Source: an uncultured Prevotella sp.
GTDB lineage: Bacteria > Bacteroidota > Bacteroidia > Bacteroidales > Bacteroidaceae
Assembly (NCBI GenBank): GCA_927910885.1
Contig: CAKMOD010000134.1
Coordinates: forward strand, 1-64,000
Length of the DNA: 64,000 nucleotides
Reading direction: 5' to 3'
The notes beneath the pieces were generated by a model, which had not been told where the DNA came from, ran no database searches, and saw nothing but the letters and a program-made list of their open reading frames with translations. Of the stretch, positions 43,684-53,655 are shown in pieces. The translations under genes and the position numbers were made by a program. Every line of letters starts with the position of its first letter. The first letter of the stretch is position 1.

Positions 43684-44631
43684 ATGGGAACAATTAAAGA
43701 CACTGTTTCGAAAGACATCCAGGCACAAAAAGCCGTTGGAATCGTCGAAAAAAGCGAGTACGACCAGGCGTTAGCACAGTACAACCTCAACATCACTGAC
43801 GAGGAAGTTAAGGCTGCCGTAACAAAGATTATTGCAGAGAAAGTATCAGAAAACGACAACCTTGAAGTAAAGAGATTTCTCTTAGGTAGCGTTGAGCTTA
43901 CAACTCTTAGCACAACAGACACAGAAGAAAAGGTATTGGAAATGGTTGAGAAAGTAAACCGTTTCGATACCGAGTATCCTGATTTACCACATGTTGCAGC
44001 CCTCTGTGCCTACCCTTGCTTCACGAAATTAATGGCAGACAGCCTTGAAGTAGACGGCGTTGACATTACAAATGTAACGGGCAATTTCCCTTCATCTCAA
44101 ACCTTCTTAGAGGTGAAAACCATCGAGACAGCACTTGCAATCAAGGACGGAGCTACTCATATCGACATCGTTATGCCTGTAGGTAAGTTCCTTTCTGGAG
44201 ATTACGAAGGCGTATGTGACACTATCAACGAGCTTAAGCAGGTGTGTGGAGACGTTCCTATGAAGGTGATTCTTGAGACTGGCGATCTTGGCAATGCGAG
44301 TGCGATTAAGACCGCATCTCTCCTCTCTATGTACGCAGGTGCAGACTATATAAAGACAAGTACAGGTAAGGAGAAGATCAGCGCAACACCAGAGTCTGTA
44401 TATGTTATGTGTCAGGCTATCAAGGAGTACTATGACAAGACAGGTATTCAGATTGGTTTAAAGCCTGCTGGTGGTATCAATACAGTAATGGATGCAGTTA
44501 TCTACTATACCATTGTTAAAGAGGTCTTAGGCGAGAAATGGCTCACAAACTACTGGTTCCGCATGGGAACAAGCCGTCTTACCAACCTCTTGTTAAGTGA
44601 AATCATTGGTACAGAGACTAAGTTCTTCTAA
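43684..44631 (+). CDS. deoC: Deoxyribose-phosphate aldolase
   Basis: Cleaves 2-deoxyribose-5-phosphate to glyceraldehyde-3-phosphate and acetaldehyde in deoxynucleoside catabolism. 315 residues, longer than the roughly 220-260 of many homologues because of an N-terminal extension (about 1-85) typical of Bacteroidota. The barrel contains HIDIVMPVGKFLSGDYEGV, KVILETGDLGN and the Schiff-base lysine motif YIKTSTGK near residue 233, followed by GLKPAGGI. It is followed by a terminator. Confidence 0.95.
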   Translation: MGTIKDTVSKDIQAQKAVGIVEKSEYDQALAQYNLNITDEEVKAAVTKIIAEKVSENDNLEVKRFLLGSVELTTLSTTDTEEKVLEMVEKVNRFDTEYPDLPHVAALCAYPCFTKLMADSLEVDGVDITNVTGNFPSSQTFLEVKTIETALAIKDGATHIDIVMPVGKFLSGDYEGVCDTINELKQVCGDVPMKVILETGDLGNASAIKTASLLSMYAGADYIKTSTGKEKISATPESVYVMCQAIKEYYDKTGIQIGLKPAGGINTVMDAVIYYTIVKEVLGEKWLTNYWFRMGTSRLTNLLLSEIIGTETKFF

Positions 44632-44699
44632 ACTTTTCAGCCAACAGTAACAAAAAATTAAAACGCTGAAACAGATAAAATAAAACAAAAGTAACCTAT

Positions 44700-44729
44700 A
44701 AGGGGCATACACTTTGTATGTCCCTTTTT
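44700..44729 (+). terminator. Terminator of deoC
   Basis: AAGGGGCATACA pairs with TGTATGTCCCTT (one G-T wobble) around a three-base loop, followed by TTT. Confidence 0.8.
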
Positions 44730-45095
44730 CCGTATCTACACATGAAAACATCTCTCATTATTGTTCTTTCAAAGAAAGACAATTTTAAACAAACCTAATA
44801 ATATAATCTATTTTTAAATATTATATAGATTATATTTACGAAATACCTCATTAAAAAGGCAGAAAAAAACAACTTCCAGAAACACAATAAACAGCAAGAA
44901 AAAAAGACAAATATAAACTAAATAAGCACAGGAAATTATCTCTTGTAGTCACAGAAAACTATAAGTACTTCAAAACAATAAGATAAACAGTATTTACATG
45001 GTATCTATAAATCAATCAACTTATGGTCAAAAGCCATCGTTATAAGGGCAAAAGATAACCTATAGGTAGTATTATTGTGAAGTAAAACACCATAA

Positions 45096-45161
45096 ACACA
45101 TATGGTGCGGGGCATCCGCACCATATGTGCGAACGCTCCGCACGATTGGTGCTAAGCCTTA
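45096..45161 (-). repeat. GCAC dyad array 7
   Basis: Units start at 45096 (ACACATATGGTGC), 45118 (GCACCATATGTGC) and 45140 (GCACGATTGGTGC), exactly 22 bp apart, with linkers GGGGCATCC, GAACGCTCC and TAAGCCTTA. Linker orientation is mixed. Confidence 0.9.
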
Positions 45162-45225
45162 ACACGAATAATATGTAACATAACAACGCATGCCATTGAT
45201 AAAAAATAAGTCAATAAAAGACATA

Positions 45226-45277
45226 AAAAAGAGTTTCTCCTTATGTGATGGATAAACCATCATCATAAAGAGAAACT
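45226..45277 (-). terminator. Terminator of the polyprenyl synthetase gene
   Basis: AGTTTCTCCTTATG pairs with CATAAAGAGAAACT, with an inner GATGG/CCATC stem; CTCTTTTTT follows on the minus strand. Confidence 0.8.
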
Positions 45278-45345
45278 GTCGTTATCATCACAAAAATTAA
45301 TCAATCTCACGATGAAAGGGAGATTTTAGCACTAAATCAGCGCAA

Positions 45346-46326
45346 TTACTTCTTCCTTTTAATTACATAATCAAGGTAAGTCTGAAGAGCAGAACGAATG
45401 CTCTCATCCGTAACATACGTATCAAGAAAAGTCTGTGCTTCAGCATGGAAGTCCCACATACGTCGTTCAGCATACTCAATACCACCGCTAACCTTAGCAA
45501 ATTCAACCAATTTATCGATTTCTTCGCGTGTAACCTCGTGTGCTTTCACCTTATGAGCCAAAGCAAGCATCTCCTCATTTTTCGTCGAATTCAACGCATA
45601 AATGATTGGTAAAGTGAGCTTTCCTTCAGCCATATCGTTACCCGTTGGCTTACCAATTTCAGCCTCAGAGTCATAATAATCGAAGATATCATCACGAATC
45701 TGGAAGACAATTCCGAGATGTTTACCAAAGAGTCTTGCCGCTTCAACCTCCTCATCGCTTGCATTAGCTGACTCTGCACCAATAGCAGCACACGACTCAA
45801 AAAGAGCGGCAGTCTTACGTTCAATGATCTTATAGTAAACCTCTTCGGTGATTTCTTTATTCTGAATATTCCACAACTGAAGAATCTCTCCATCGCTCAG
45901 CGTACGACCTAACTCTGCAAGATAGCGCACAATAATCTCTGAGTGCGTGTAACTAACGTGAAGTAAGGCAGTTGAGAGCACATAATCACCCACTAATACA
46001 GCCACCTTATTATCATAGTCAGCATTCACACTCGCCTGCCCTCTGCGAGCAGCCGCTTCATCAACGACATCGTCATGCACAAGTGAAGCCGTATGTAAAA
46101 GCTCCAATCCCACAGCCGCATGCTGTGTTGCTTCAGAAACCTTACCAAAGTTCTTAGCCATCAGGAGGATGAGAATAGGGCGCATACGTTTCCCTGCTCG
46201 TTGCTTGATATGGTTCAAAACCGTACGCAACAAGCCATCTTCGTGGTCGAGAGCATGATTAAAAAGGCCGATGAAATCGCCTAATTCTGTCTCAATTGGC
46301 TGTTTTATGAGTGAAAGAGTATCCAT
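45346..46326 (-). CDS. Polyprenyl (octaprenyl-type) diphosphate synthase
   Basis: Trans-isoprenyl diphosphate synthase that chain-extends farnesyl diphosphate, probably for the menaquinone side chain. About 326 residues. The first aspartate-rich motif is HDDVVDEA and the second DDIFDYY, both complete. GNDMAEGKLTLPIIYAL and the C-terminal YLDYVIKRKK are typical. I prefer the ATG at 46326 (MDTLSLIKQPI, the family-like start) because a TAAATTTG -7 element lies at 46354-46347; an in-frame ATG at 46359 is the alternative. Divergent from polA. Confidence 0.9.
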   Translation of the reverse strand: MDTLSLIKQPIETELGDFIGLFNHALDHEDGLLRTVLNHIKQRAGKRMRPILILLMAKNFGKVSEATQHAAVGLELLHTASLVHDDVVDEAAARRGQASVNADYDNKVAVLVGDYVLSTALLHVSYTHSEIIVRYLAELGRTLSDGEILQLWNIQNKEITEEVYYKIIERKTAALFESCAAIGAESANASDEEVEAARLFGKHLGIVFQIRDDIFDYYDSEAEIGKPTGNDMAEGKLTLPIIYALNSTKNEEMLALAHKVKAHEVTREEIDKLVEFAKVSGGIEYAERRMWDFHAEAQTFLDTYVTDESIRSALQTYLDYVIKRKK

Positions 46327-46419
46327 TTTTGACTTTAAATTTGATACAAATTTACTCATTTTATCGGAGATTATGGAAGAAAATTAGTAATTTTACAGCT
46401 AAAAATAGAATAATTAGTT

Positions 46420-49182
46420 ATGGCAAAACTCTTTCTTATTGACGCATACGCGCTCATTTATCGTTCATACTACGCATTCATCAAAAGTCCACGTATCAAC
46501 TCTAAAGGATTGAATACATCTGCTGTTATGGGCTTTTGCAACACTCTGAACGAGGTCCTTACAAAGGAAAAGCCAACACATATTGGTGTAGCATTCGATC
46601 ATGGAAAGACATTTCGCCATGACGCCTTCCCTGAATACAAGGCGCAGCGTGAGGAAACACCAGAAGATATCAAGCTTTCTGTACCTCTTATCAAGCAAGT
46701 GCTTGAGGCTATGCGTATTCCTATTTTACAGGTAGATGGCTTCGAAGCAGACGATATTATCGGTACTATAGCAACCCGCTTTGGAGCCGATGGAATCGAT
46801 ACTTTTATGCTTACACCTGATAAAGACTATGGCCAACTCATTGGTCCTAACGTCTTTATGTATCGTCCTCGTCATGGTGGCGGTTACGAGATATTGGGAG
46901 AAAAGGAGGTAGGAGAAAAGTATGGCATCCCTACCCCAGCCCAAGTCATCGACCTCTTGGCATTGATGGGCGACTCAGCAGATAACTTTCCTGGTTGTCC
47001 AGGTGTTGGAGAGAAAACCGCAGCCAAGTTAATCAATCAGTTTGGAAGCATTGACAATATGCTTCAACATACTGACGAGATTAAGGGTAAACTACGTGAG
47101 AAAGTTGAGAATGCCGTAGAGGACATTAAAATGTCAAAGTTCCTCGCAACGATCCGAACAGACGTTCCAATGGAACTTGACTTGGATGAACTCAAGGTTG
47201 AGCAACCTGATGAGACAAAATTACGTGCGATATTTGAGGAATTAGAGTTTAAGACACTTATTAACAAGTTTCTTAATAAAAGTGAAGGTAAGCCAAAAAC
47301 CGACAATAATCAGCTTGATTTATTTGCAGAAAACACGACCAACGAGTCAGATGAGCCGAAAAATGCGAAATTTGAGAGCATAAAAACAACCCAACATGAA
47401 TACAAACTCGTTGAAAATGAGGAAGAATTACGTCAGCTTTGTGACTTTTTTATTACAAAAGAGTCTGTAAGTATAGACACAGAAACCACTTCTACGGATG
47501 CAATTAGTGCTGAATTGGTTGGTTTGAGCTTCTCGGTTGAAGAAAAGAAGGCATTTTATGTTTCCGTACCAGCCAACTACGAAGAAGCATTAAAAATCGT
47601 TCAGATATTCAAACCGCTGTATGAAAGCGACAAAATAATGAAAATTGGACAGAACATCAAGTATGACTATGAAGTGTTGACCAGATATGGAGTGACACTA
47701 CAAGGTAAGATGTTCGATACGATGATAGCCCACTATCTCATCCAACCAGAGTTACATCATAATATGGACTACATGGCTGAGACCTTACTCGGCTATCAAA
47801 CAATCCACATTGAGGAACTACTCGGTCCGAAAGGAAAGAAGCAGAAGAATATGCGCGACCTCTCCCCTGCTGACATCTATGAGTATGCTGCAGAGGACGC
47901 TGATATTACCTTGCGTCTGAAAAACGTACTTGAACCACGTTTAAAGGAGCTTGGAGTGGAAGAACTCTTCTGGAATATAGAGATGCCTTTGGTGCGTGTA
48001 TTAGCTGATATGGAGCTAAATGGCGTATGCTTAGACACTGAAGCACTGCAAGATACGTCAAAGATATTCACTGAACGTATGAAACAATACGAGCAGGAAA
48101 TATATAAGGAGGCTGGAGAAGAATTCAATATATCAAGCCCAAAACAAGTAGGTGACATCCTCTTTGGTAAGATGCAAATTATGGATAAGCCTAAGAAGAC
48201 AAAGACTGGTCAGTTTGTTACAAGCGAAGAGGTGCTGCAGAGTCTTGAAAACAAGAGTCCTATCGTACGTAACATCCTCAATTACAGAGGTATGAAGAAA
48301 CTTCTTAGTACATATATCGATGCCTTACCAAAGCTGATTAATCCACGTACAGGACATATTCACACATCGTTTAATCAGGCACTTACAGCCACTGGGCGAC
48401 TCTCGTCGAGTGATCCAAACTTACAGAATATTCCTGTGCGTACGGATGATGGTAAGGAGATACGCAAATGTTTTATCCCAGAAGAAGGCTGTCTGTTCTT
48501 TTCAGCAGATTATAGTCAGATAGAGTTGCGTATTATGGCACATCTTTCAGAAGACGAGAACATGATGGAGGCATTCCGTGAGGGGCATGATATCCACCGT
48601 GCAACAGCTGCAAAAATATGGCATGTAGATATAGATAAGGTGACTGATGCACAGCGAAAGAAGGCTAAACAAGCCAACTTCGGTATTATATATGGTATTA
48701 CCACCTACGGACTTGCTCAGCGCATGGACATTCCAAATAGTGAAGCTAAAGAGTTGATAGAAGGCTATTTCCGCACATTCCCAAAGGTACAAGCCTATAT
48801 GGAACATGCGAAAGAAGAAGCAAGAGCTAAGGGTTATGCCGAAACACTCTTCCATCGTCGCCGCTATCTTGCTGATATCAACAGCCGTAATGCCACTGTG
48901 CGTGGTTTTGCCGAGCGTAACGCCATCAATGCTCCAATACAAGGAACAGAGGCAGATATCATCAAGGTGGCAATGGTACGCATTTGGGAACGCTTTAAGA
49001 AAGAAGGTATTCGCTCAAAGATGATTCTCCAAGTGCATGATGAACTTAACTTCTCTGTCTTCCCTGAGGAGCGTGAACAGGTGGAACGCATTGTTATCGA
49101 GGAGATGCAGAACGCTTATCCGCTGAATGTTCCATTGACAGCTGATGCGGGATGGGGCAAGAACTGGTTGGAAGCACATTAA
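46420..49182 (+). CDS. polA: DNA polymerase I
   Basis: 920 residues with three complete domains. The 5'-nuclease (about 1-290) includes VDGFEADDIIGT and GDSADNFPGCPGVGEKTA. The 3'-5' exonuclease (about 330-500) keeps the metal residues in VSIDTETTS. The polymerase domain (about 530-920) has motif A DYSQIELRIMAHLSED, motif B RKKAKQANFGIIYG and motif C QVHDELNF. It serves gap filling and Okazaki-fragment maturation. The proofreading site is retained, which is not universal in the family. Confidence 0.97.
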   Translation: MAKLFLIDAYALIYRSYYAFIKSPRINSKGLNTSAVMGFCNTLNEVLTKEKPTHIGVAFDHGKTFRHDAFPEYKAQREETPEDIKLSVPLIKQVLEAMRIPILQVDGFEADDIIGTIATRFGADGIDTFMLTPDKDYGQLIGPNVFMYRPRHGGGYEILGEKEVGEKYGIPTPAQVIDLLALMGDSADNFPGCPGVGEKTAAKLINQFGSIDNMLQHTDEIKGKLREKVENAVEDIKMSKFLATIRTDVPMELDLDELKVEQPDETKLRAIFEELEFKTLINKFLNKSEGKPKTDNNQLDLFAENTTNESDEPKNAKFESIKTTQHEYKLVENEEELRQLCDFFITKESVSIDTETTSTDAISAELVGLSFSVEEKKAFYVSVPANYEEALKIVQIFKPLYESDKIMKIGQNIKYDYEVLTRYGVTLQGKMFDTMIAHYLIQPELHHNMDYMAETLLGYQTIHIEELLGPKGKKQKNMRDLSPADIYEYAAEDADITLRLKNVLEPRLKELGVEELFWNIEMPLVRVLADMELNGVCLDTEALQDTSKIFTERMKQYEQEIYKEAGEEFNISSPKQVGDILFGKMQIMDKPKKTKTGQFVTSEEVLQSLENKSPIVRNILNYRGMKKLLSTYIDALPKLINPRTGHIHTSFNQALTATGRLSSSDPNLQNIPVRTDDGKEIRKCFIPEEGCLFFSADYSQIELRIMAHLSEDENMMEAFREGHDIHRATAAKIWHVDIDKVTDAQRKKAKQANFGIIYGITTYGLAQRMDIPNSEAKELIEGYFRTFPKVQAYMEHAKEEARAKGYAETLFHRRRYLADINSRNATVRGFAERNAINAPIQGTEADIIKVAMVRIWERFKKEGIRSKMILQVHDELNFSVFPEEREQVERIVIEEMQNAYPLNVPLTADAGWGKNWLEAH

Positions 49183-49192
49183 AAAAGAAGAA

Positions 49193-49249
49193 GCCTCCCC
49201 CTACCCCTCCGAATAGCCTCCCCCAACCCCTCCGAAGGGAGGGGAGTGC
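49193..49249 (+). repeat. CT-rich repeat after polA
   Basis: Contains GCCTCCCCC twice, the second time followed by AACCCCTCCGAAGGGAGG, the same core as the copies at 5248 and 24153. The terminal hairpin could help end polA transcription. Confidence 0.75.
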
Positions 49250-49476
49250 AGATAAAAAGAGGCTTGAGGATAGATAGGGAGTCTATTGGTGATTCTTTTA
49301 TAGATTATAATATAATGTTAAATAGACTATAAACAAACAATAAGGGATAAAATGAGGGTAAATTACGACCTTATAAAGCATAAATAAAAAGGCTAATAAC
49401 GGCAAATAGAAATCGAAGAGATGAACTGCAAAGTTGGTAAAAAGTATGAGTAAACAGCTACCCTACCCTTCTGAGC

Positions 49477-49564
49477 GAATTACTTACATGAAGAAAAAGA
49501 ATTATTTCATGAAAGAAATATTTATTTTCACGACAAGAAATATTTATTTCATGAAAATAATTTA
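49477..49564. repeat. A+T-rich phased dyad element, copy C
   Basis: 88 bp. Dyads are centred near 49488, 49509, 49530 and 49551, steps of 21 bp. The left end is the most diverged (GAATTACTTACATGAA); the right end is TTTCATGAAAATAATTT. Confidence 0.85.
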
Positions 49565-49740
49565 GAAAGAGGGCTAAAAGTAGAAGTCAAAAAAGGGTGA
49601 AACATTCCATCCTCTATCATGTAGAGAATACAGAAAAAGGGCTTTTCAACAGCTTAGAAGCAGTGTTAAAATATAGAAAAAGGCTATTCATTTAGCTTTT
49701 TTGGCGTAATTTTGCAATTTAATCAACCAGAGAAATTTGA

Positions 49741-51252
49741 ATGAGTCTTACTAAGATAGTAAACAAGTTATACTTCCAGCCGCGCCGCAGGGAGCTTGAT
49801 CGCTACGTCACGGATGGAGAGGCTATCCAGCGGGAAGTCATGCAATACCTCGTTGAGCGGGCAAAAGATACCGAATACGGTCGTAAACACCTGTTCTCAA
49901 CGATTAAGACGTATGAGGATTTTGTACAGAATATTCCAGTCAATACATACGAAGAACTGAAGAGCGACATCGACCGTATGCGCCACGGAGAACGTAATAT
50001 TCTGTGGCCGGGACAGGTTAGATGGTATGCTAAGTCATCAGGTACAACCAACGATAAGAGTAAGTTTATTCCTGTTTCTCACGAGGGATTACAGACAATT
50101 CATTATCAAGGTGGTAAGGACGTTATCGCTTACTACCTTAGCAATCACCCAGAAAGTCGCCTCTTCAATGGTAAGGGTCTCATCTTAGGTGGTAGTCATT
50201 CTCCAAATTATAACCTGTATAATTCGCTTGTAGGTGACCTCAGTGCCATCCTCATTGAGAATATAAATCCACTCGTAAACTTGTGTCGTGTACCTAAGAA
50301 ACAGACTGCTCTTCTAAGCGACTTTGAGGTAAAACGCGACCGAATTGCACACGAAACACTGAACCAAAATATCACTAATATATCGGGCGTTCCATCGTGG
50401 ATGCTATCTGTATTGGTACGTGTGATGGAGCTGAGTGGCAAGAAACATCTGGAGGAGGTATGGCCAAATCTGGAGGTATTCTTCCATGGTGGTATTGCCT
50501 TTACACCTTATCGTGAGCAGTATGAACAGCTCATTACCAAGCAGGACATGAACTACATGGAGACTTACAACGCTTCTGAGGGCTTCTTCGGCATACAGGA
50601 CGACCCAACTGACAGCAGTATGTCACTTATGCTCGACTATGGTGTCTTCTACGAATTCTTACCTATGGACGAGTTTGAGAGCGAACATCCAAATATCGTT
50701 CCATTGTCAGGTGTGGAGATTGGTCGCAACTATGCGATGCTTATCAGTACTGCCTGCGGTCTTTGGAGATATGAGATTGGCGACACAGTGCAGTTCACTT
50801 CGACCAATCCTTATAAGTTTGTTATCACTGGTAGAACCAAGTATTTCATCAATGCCTTTGGTGAGGAACTCATCATGGACAATGCTGAGAAGGGACTTGA
50901 AGCAGCCTGCAAGGCTACAGGAGCGCAGATATCAGATTATACCGCAGCCCCAATGTATATGGATGCAAAGGCTAAGTGCCGTCATCAGTGGCTCATTGAG
51001 TTTGCAAAGGAACCATCTTCACTTGAGGAGTTTGCTAAGGTTCTCGATGATAAACTACAGGAAGTTAACTCTGACTATGAGGCAAAACGTTTCCATAACA
51101 TTACCCTTCAGCCGCTCGAAATCATTGTTGCACGCAAGGATCTCTTTAATGACTGGCTCAAGATAAAGGGTAAACTCGGTGGTCAACATAAGATTCCACG
51201 CCTTTCAAATAGCCGTAACAACTTAGAAGAATTGCTGAGTATGAACCAGTAA
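49741..51252 (+). CDS. GH3 auxin-responsive-promoter family protein (acyl-adenylating)
   Basis: 503 residues, cytoplasmic. It belongs to the GH3 acyl-acid amido synthetase-like branch of the adenylate-forming enzymes. The ATP-binding region includes WYAKSSGTTNDKSKFIPVS (about 97-115), and YMETYNASEGFFGIQ and a TGRTKYFINAFGEELI segment are also characteristic. Plant relatives conjugate amino acids to hormones; bacterial Bacteroidota members have no assigned substrate, so only the fold-level activity is inferred. It lies 75 bases upstream of the Ig-like lipoprotein gene. Confidence 0.88.
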   Translation: MSLTKIVNKLYFQPRRRELDRYVTDGEAIQREVMQYLVERAKDTEYGRKHLFSTIKTYEDFVQNIPVNTYEELKSDIDRMRHGERNILWPGQVRWYAKSSGTTNDKSKFIPVSHEGLQTIHYQGGKDVIAYYLSNHPESRLFNGKGLILGGSHSPNYNLYNSLVGDLSAILIENINPLVNLCRVPKKQTALLSDFEVKRDRIAHETLNQNITNISGVPSWMLSVLVRVMELSGKKHLEEVWPNLEVFFHGGIAFTPYREQYEQLITKQDMNYMETYNASEGFFGIQDDPTDSSMSLMLDYGVFYEFLPMDEFESEHPNIVPLSGVEIGRNYAMLISTACGLWRYEIGDTVQFTSTNPYKFVITGRTKYFINAFGEELIMDNAEKGLEAACKATGAQISDYTAAPMYMDAKAKCRHQWLIEFAKEPSSLEEFAKVLDDKLQEVNSDYEAKRFHNITLQPLEIIVARKDLFNDWLKIKGKLGGQHKIPRLSNSRNNLEELLSMNQ

Positions 51253-51327
51253 GGACGGAAGACGGTAAAAGAATAAACCACCTTTAAGGGATAAAAAAGT
51301 AAAAAGGTAAAAAAGTAAAACAGCGAT

Positions 51328-53373
51328 ATGAAGAAGATAAAACAAAGATATTGCCAAGGAGTAATGGGTGGAAAGGATGACTTTTCAGCTAAGGTCAGCC
51401 ATTGCCTTTCGGTGTTTTACCATCTAAATGCGTTACCATTCTACCTTTTTACCTTCATACTTTTAGCCCTTTCTTCTTGTGCCAGAATGGGACAACCTGA
51501 TGGTGGATGGTATGATGAGACTCCTCCAAGAGTGTTGGGTGCCTCCCCTACTGAACGAGCAACCGACGTAAACAGTAAGAAGGTCAATATCTATTTCAAC
51601 GAGTTCATCAAGTTGGAGAACGCATCAGAGAAGGTTGTTGTCTCTCCCCCACAGATTGAAGCTCCTGAAATTAAGGCTACTGGTAAACGAATTACAGTAA
51701 GTTTACAAGACAAGTTGCAGCCAAATACCACCTACACCATCGACTTCTCTGACGCTATCACGGATAACAACGAGGGTAACCCATTAGGAAACTACACCTA
51801 TAGCTTCTCTACTGGCGACCATATTGATACCCTTGAAGTGGCTGGTTATGTGTTAGAAGCTGAGAATTTAGAGCCTGTAAAGGGTATTCTCGTAGGTCTT
51901 TACAGCAATCAAAACGATACAGCTTTCGAAAAACAGCCTATGCTGCGCGTCTCACGTACCGACAGTCGTGGACGTTTCATCATACGAGGTGTTGCCAAGG
52001 GAGACTATCGTATCTATGCACTGCAGGACATGGACGGCAACTACATGTACAATCAGAAGAGCGAAAAGTTAGCTTTCACGCCCGAAATTATCATGCCGTC
52101 ATGGAAGCCAGACATACGACAAGACACACTTTGGATTGATTCCTTGCACATCAAGGATATCAAGCAGGTTCCTTACACCCACTTCCTCCCAGATGATGTG
52201 GTGCTGAACTCCTTTACAGCCACACAAACAGACCGCTTCTTCCTCAAGTCTGAACGCAAGGACCCTAACCACTTTACGCTCTTTTTCAGTTATGGTGATG
52301 GCGACCTTCCACAGATAACAGGAGTCAATTTTAACGCTAAAGATGCGTTCATAACAGAGCCAAGTCTGAACCAAGATACAATCATCTATTGGCTTCGTGA
52401 TACTGCCCTCGTCAATCAAGACACACTGCGAATGCAGCTGCTTTATAACATGACGGACAGTACAGGTAAGCTTGTTCCTAAGACAGATACGTTAGAAATA
52501 CTCTCAAAGGTGCCTTACGCGAAGCGTTTAAAACGTCAGCAGGAGGAATACGACAAATGGTTTAAGAAGCAGGAAAAGGCAAAAGAACGTGGAAAAGAGT
52601 TTGAAACTGCAATGCCTGTCACTCCTTTGGAGATCAGATATAATGTTTCTTCGCAAATGGACCCTGACCAAAATCCAACGTTCGAACTCCCTACCCCAAT
52701 AGCAAAGACGGATACCTCCAAGATTCATCTTTACGAAAAGATAGACTCCCTATGGTATCGAGCGAAATATAAGTTCGGTGCTGAACCCGGAAAACCACGC
52801 TCTTTAAAGTTGGTAAGTACGTGGGATCCGGGACATGAATATAGTCTTGAGGTCGATTCGGCAGCCTTTACAGACATCTATGGTAAGGTTTCTGCAAAGT
52901 ATAAGCAGGGTGTTCGTATCCCATCAATGGACGAGTATGGTACGCTGATAATGACCTTACAGAACATGGAAGGTAAGAACTGTCTGGTGCAGTTGCTCAA
53001 TGAAAGCGACAAACCAGTGAAAGAGGCGTATGCAAAGAACAACCAAGCAACCTTCCATTACATCAAGCCGGGCAACTACTATCTCCGTCTTATCGTCGAT
53101 GATAACGACAACGGCAAATGGGATACAGGTGATTATGCAAGCCAACGACAGCCCGAAGCCGTTTATTATTACCCAAAGGCTATCGAGTGTAAGGCAAAAC
53201 GTGATGTACAGGGAACGTGGAATCCACGTCAACTCCCACTCTACAAGCAGAAGCCTGCAGCCATAACAAAGCAGAAGGCTGATGCTCAACGTAAGATAAA
53301 GAGACGTAATATCGAACGCGCTCGTAGTCTTGATATCTCACTGCCTAACGAACTTCTCAACGCTGGTCAGTAG
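51328..53373 (+). CDS. Ig-like domain lipoprotein (Big_5-type)
   Basis: 681 residues. A hydrophobic segment at about 36-50 ends in ALSSC, a lipoprotein site, preceded by an unusually long and polar N-terminus of about 33 residues; the true start may be internal. After the lipobox comes ARMGQPDGGWYDETPPRVLGASP, then a bacterial Ig-like domain (about 65-165, with VNIYFNEFIKLENASEKVVVSPP and TYTIDFSDAITDNNEGN). A carboxypeptidase-regulatory-like segment (about 170-235, GRFIIRGVAKGDYRIYAL) follows, then a long beta-rich part with a charged patch near 405-430. It probably faces the periplasm or surface; function unknown. Confidence 0.8.
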   Translation: MKKIKQRYCQGVMGGKDDFSAKVSHCLSVFYHLNALPFYLFTFILLALSSCARMGQPDGGWYDETPPRVLGASPTERATDVNSKKVNIYFNEFIKLENASEKVVVSPPQIEAPEIKATGKRITVSLQDKLQPNTTYTIDFSDAITDNNEGNPLGNYTYSFSTGDHIDTLEVAGYVLEAENLEPVKGILVGLYSNQNDTAFEKQPMLRVSRTDSRGRFIIRGVAKGDYRIYALQDMDGNYMYNQKSEKLAFTPEIIMPSWKPDIRQDTLWIDSLHIKDIKQVPYTHFLPDDVVLNSFTATQTDRFFLKSERKDPNHFTLFFSYGDGDLPQITGVNFNAKDAFITEPSLNQDTIIYWLRDTALVNQDTLRMQLLYNMTDSTGKLVPKTDTLEILSKVPYAKRLKRQQEEYDKWFKKQEKAKERGKEFETAMPVTPLEIRYNVSSQMDPDQNPTFELPTPIAKTDTSKIHLYEKIDSLWYRAKYKFGAEPGKPRSLKLVSTWDPGHEYSLEVDSAAFTDIYGKVSAKYKQGVRIPSMDEYGTLIMTLQNMEGKNCLVQLLNESDKPVKEAYAKNNQATFHYIKPGNYYLRLIVDDNDNGKWDTGDYASQRQPEAVYYYPKAIECKAKRDVQGTWNPRQLPLYKQKPAAITKQKADAQRKIKRRNIERARSLDISLPNELLNAGQ

Positions 53374-53420
53374 AAATAAAGGAAATAAAAGACTGGTTTA
53401 ATAAAACCTATCAATACGAC

Positions 53421-53476
53421 AAGCACCCTCATCTATCCCCAACCGTCTTAATGTTAAGGATTGATGAGGGTGCTTT
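53421..53476 (+). terminator. Terminator of the Ig-like lipoprotein gene
   Basis: AAGCACCCTCATC pairs perfectly with GATGAGGGTGCTT across a loop of about 29 bases. Located 47 bases after the stop. Confidence 0.75.
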
Positions 53477-53499
53477 CATTATATCAATTCCATAATAGA

Positions 53500-53565
53500 G
53501 AACGCTCCGCACCATTGGTGCGAACCATCAACACCATTGGTGCGGACCATCAGCACGACATGTGC
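53500..53565 (-). repeat. GCAC dyad array 8
   Basis: Units start at 53509 (GCACCATTGGTGC), 53531 (ACACCATTGGTGC) and 53553 (GCACGACATGTGC), exactly 22 bp apart, with linkers GAACGCTCC, GAACCATCA and GGACCATCA. It lies between convergent genes. Confidence 0.9.
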
Positions 53566-53655
53566 TGAGTAATAAATTATCTGCTGACAATGGGGAAAAA
53601 GAAGCTTCTGAAGCGTTTTTAAGACTACTTTTCAGCCAATACAGCTTACTATCTG

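Larger units (their letters stand above)
44632..45345. other. Convergent intergenic region, deoC / polyprenyl synthetase
   Basis: 714 bases: deoC terminator (44700-44729), about 350 bases of A+T-rich sequence with no recognised feature, GCAC dyad array 7 (45096-45161) and the terminator of the polyprenyl synthetase gene (45226-45277). Confidence 0.7.
49183..49740. other. Intergenic region, polA / GH3-like gene
   Basis: 558 bases: a CT-rich repeat copy right after polA (49193-49249), A+T-rich sequence, copy C of the phased A+T-rich element (49477-49564) and a -7 element TAATTTTG at about 49707-49714 before the GH3-like gene. No gene is seen. Confidence 0.65.
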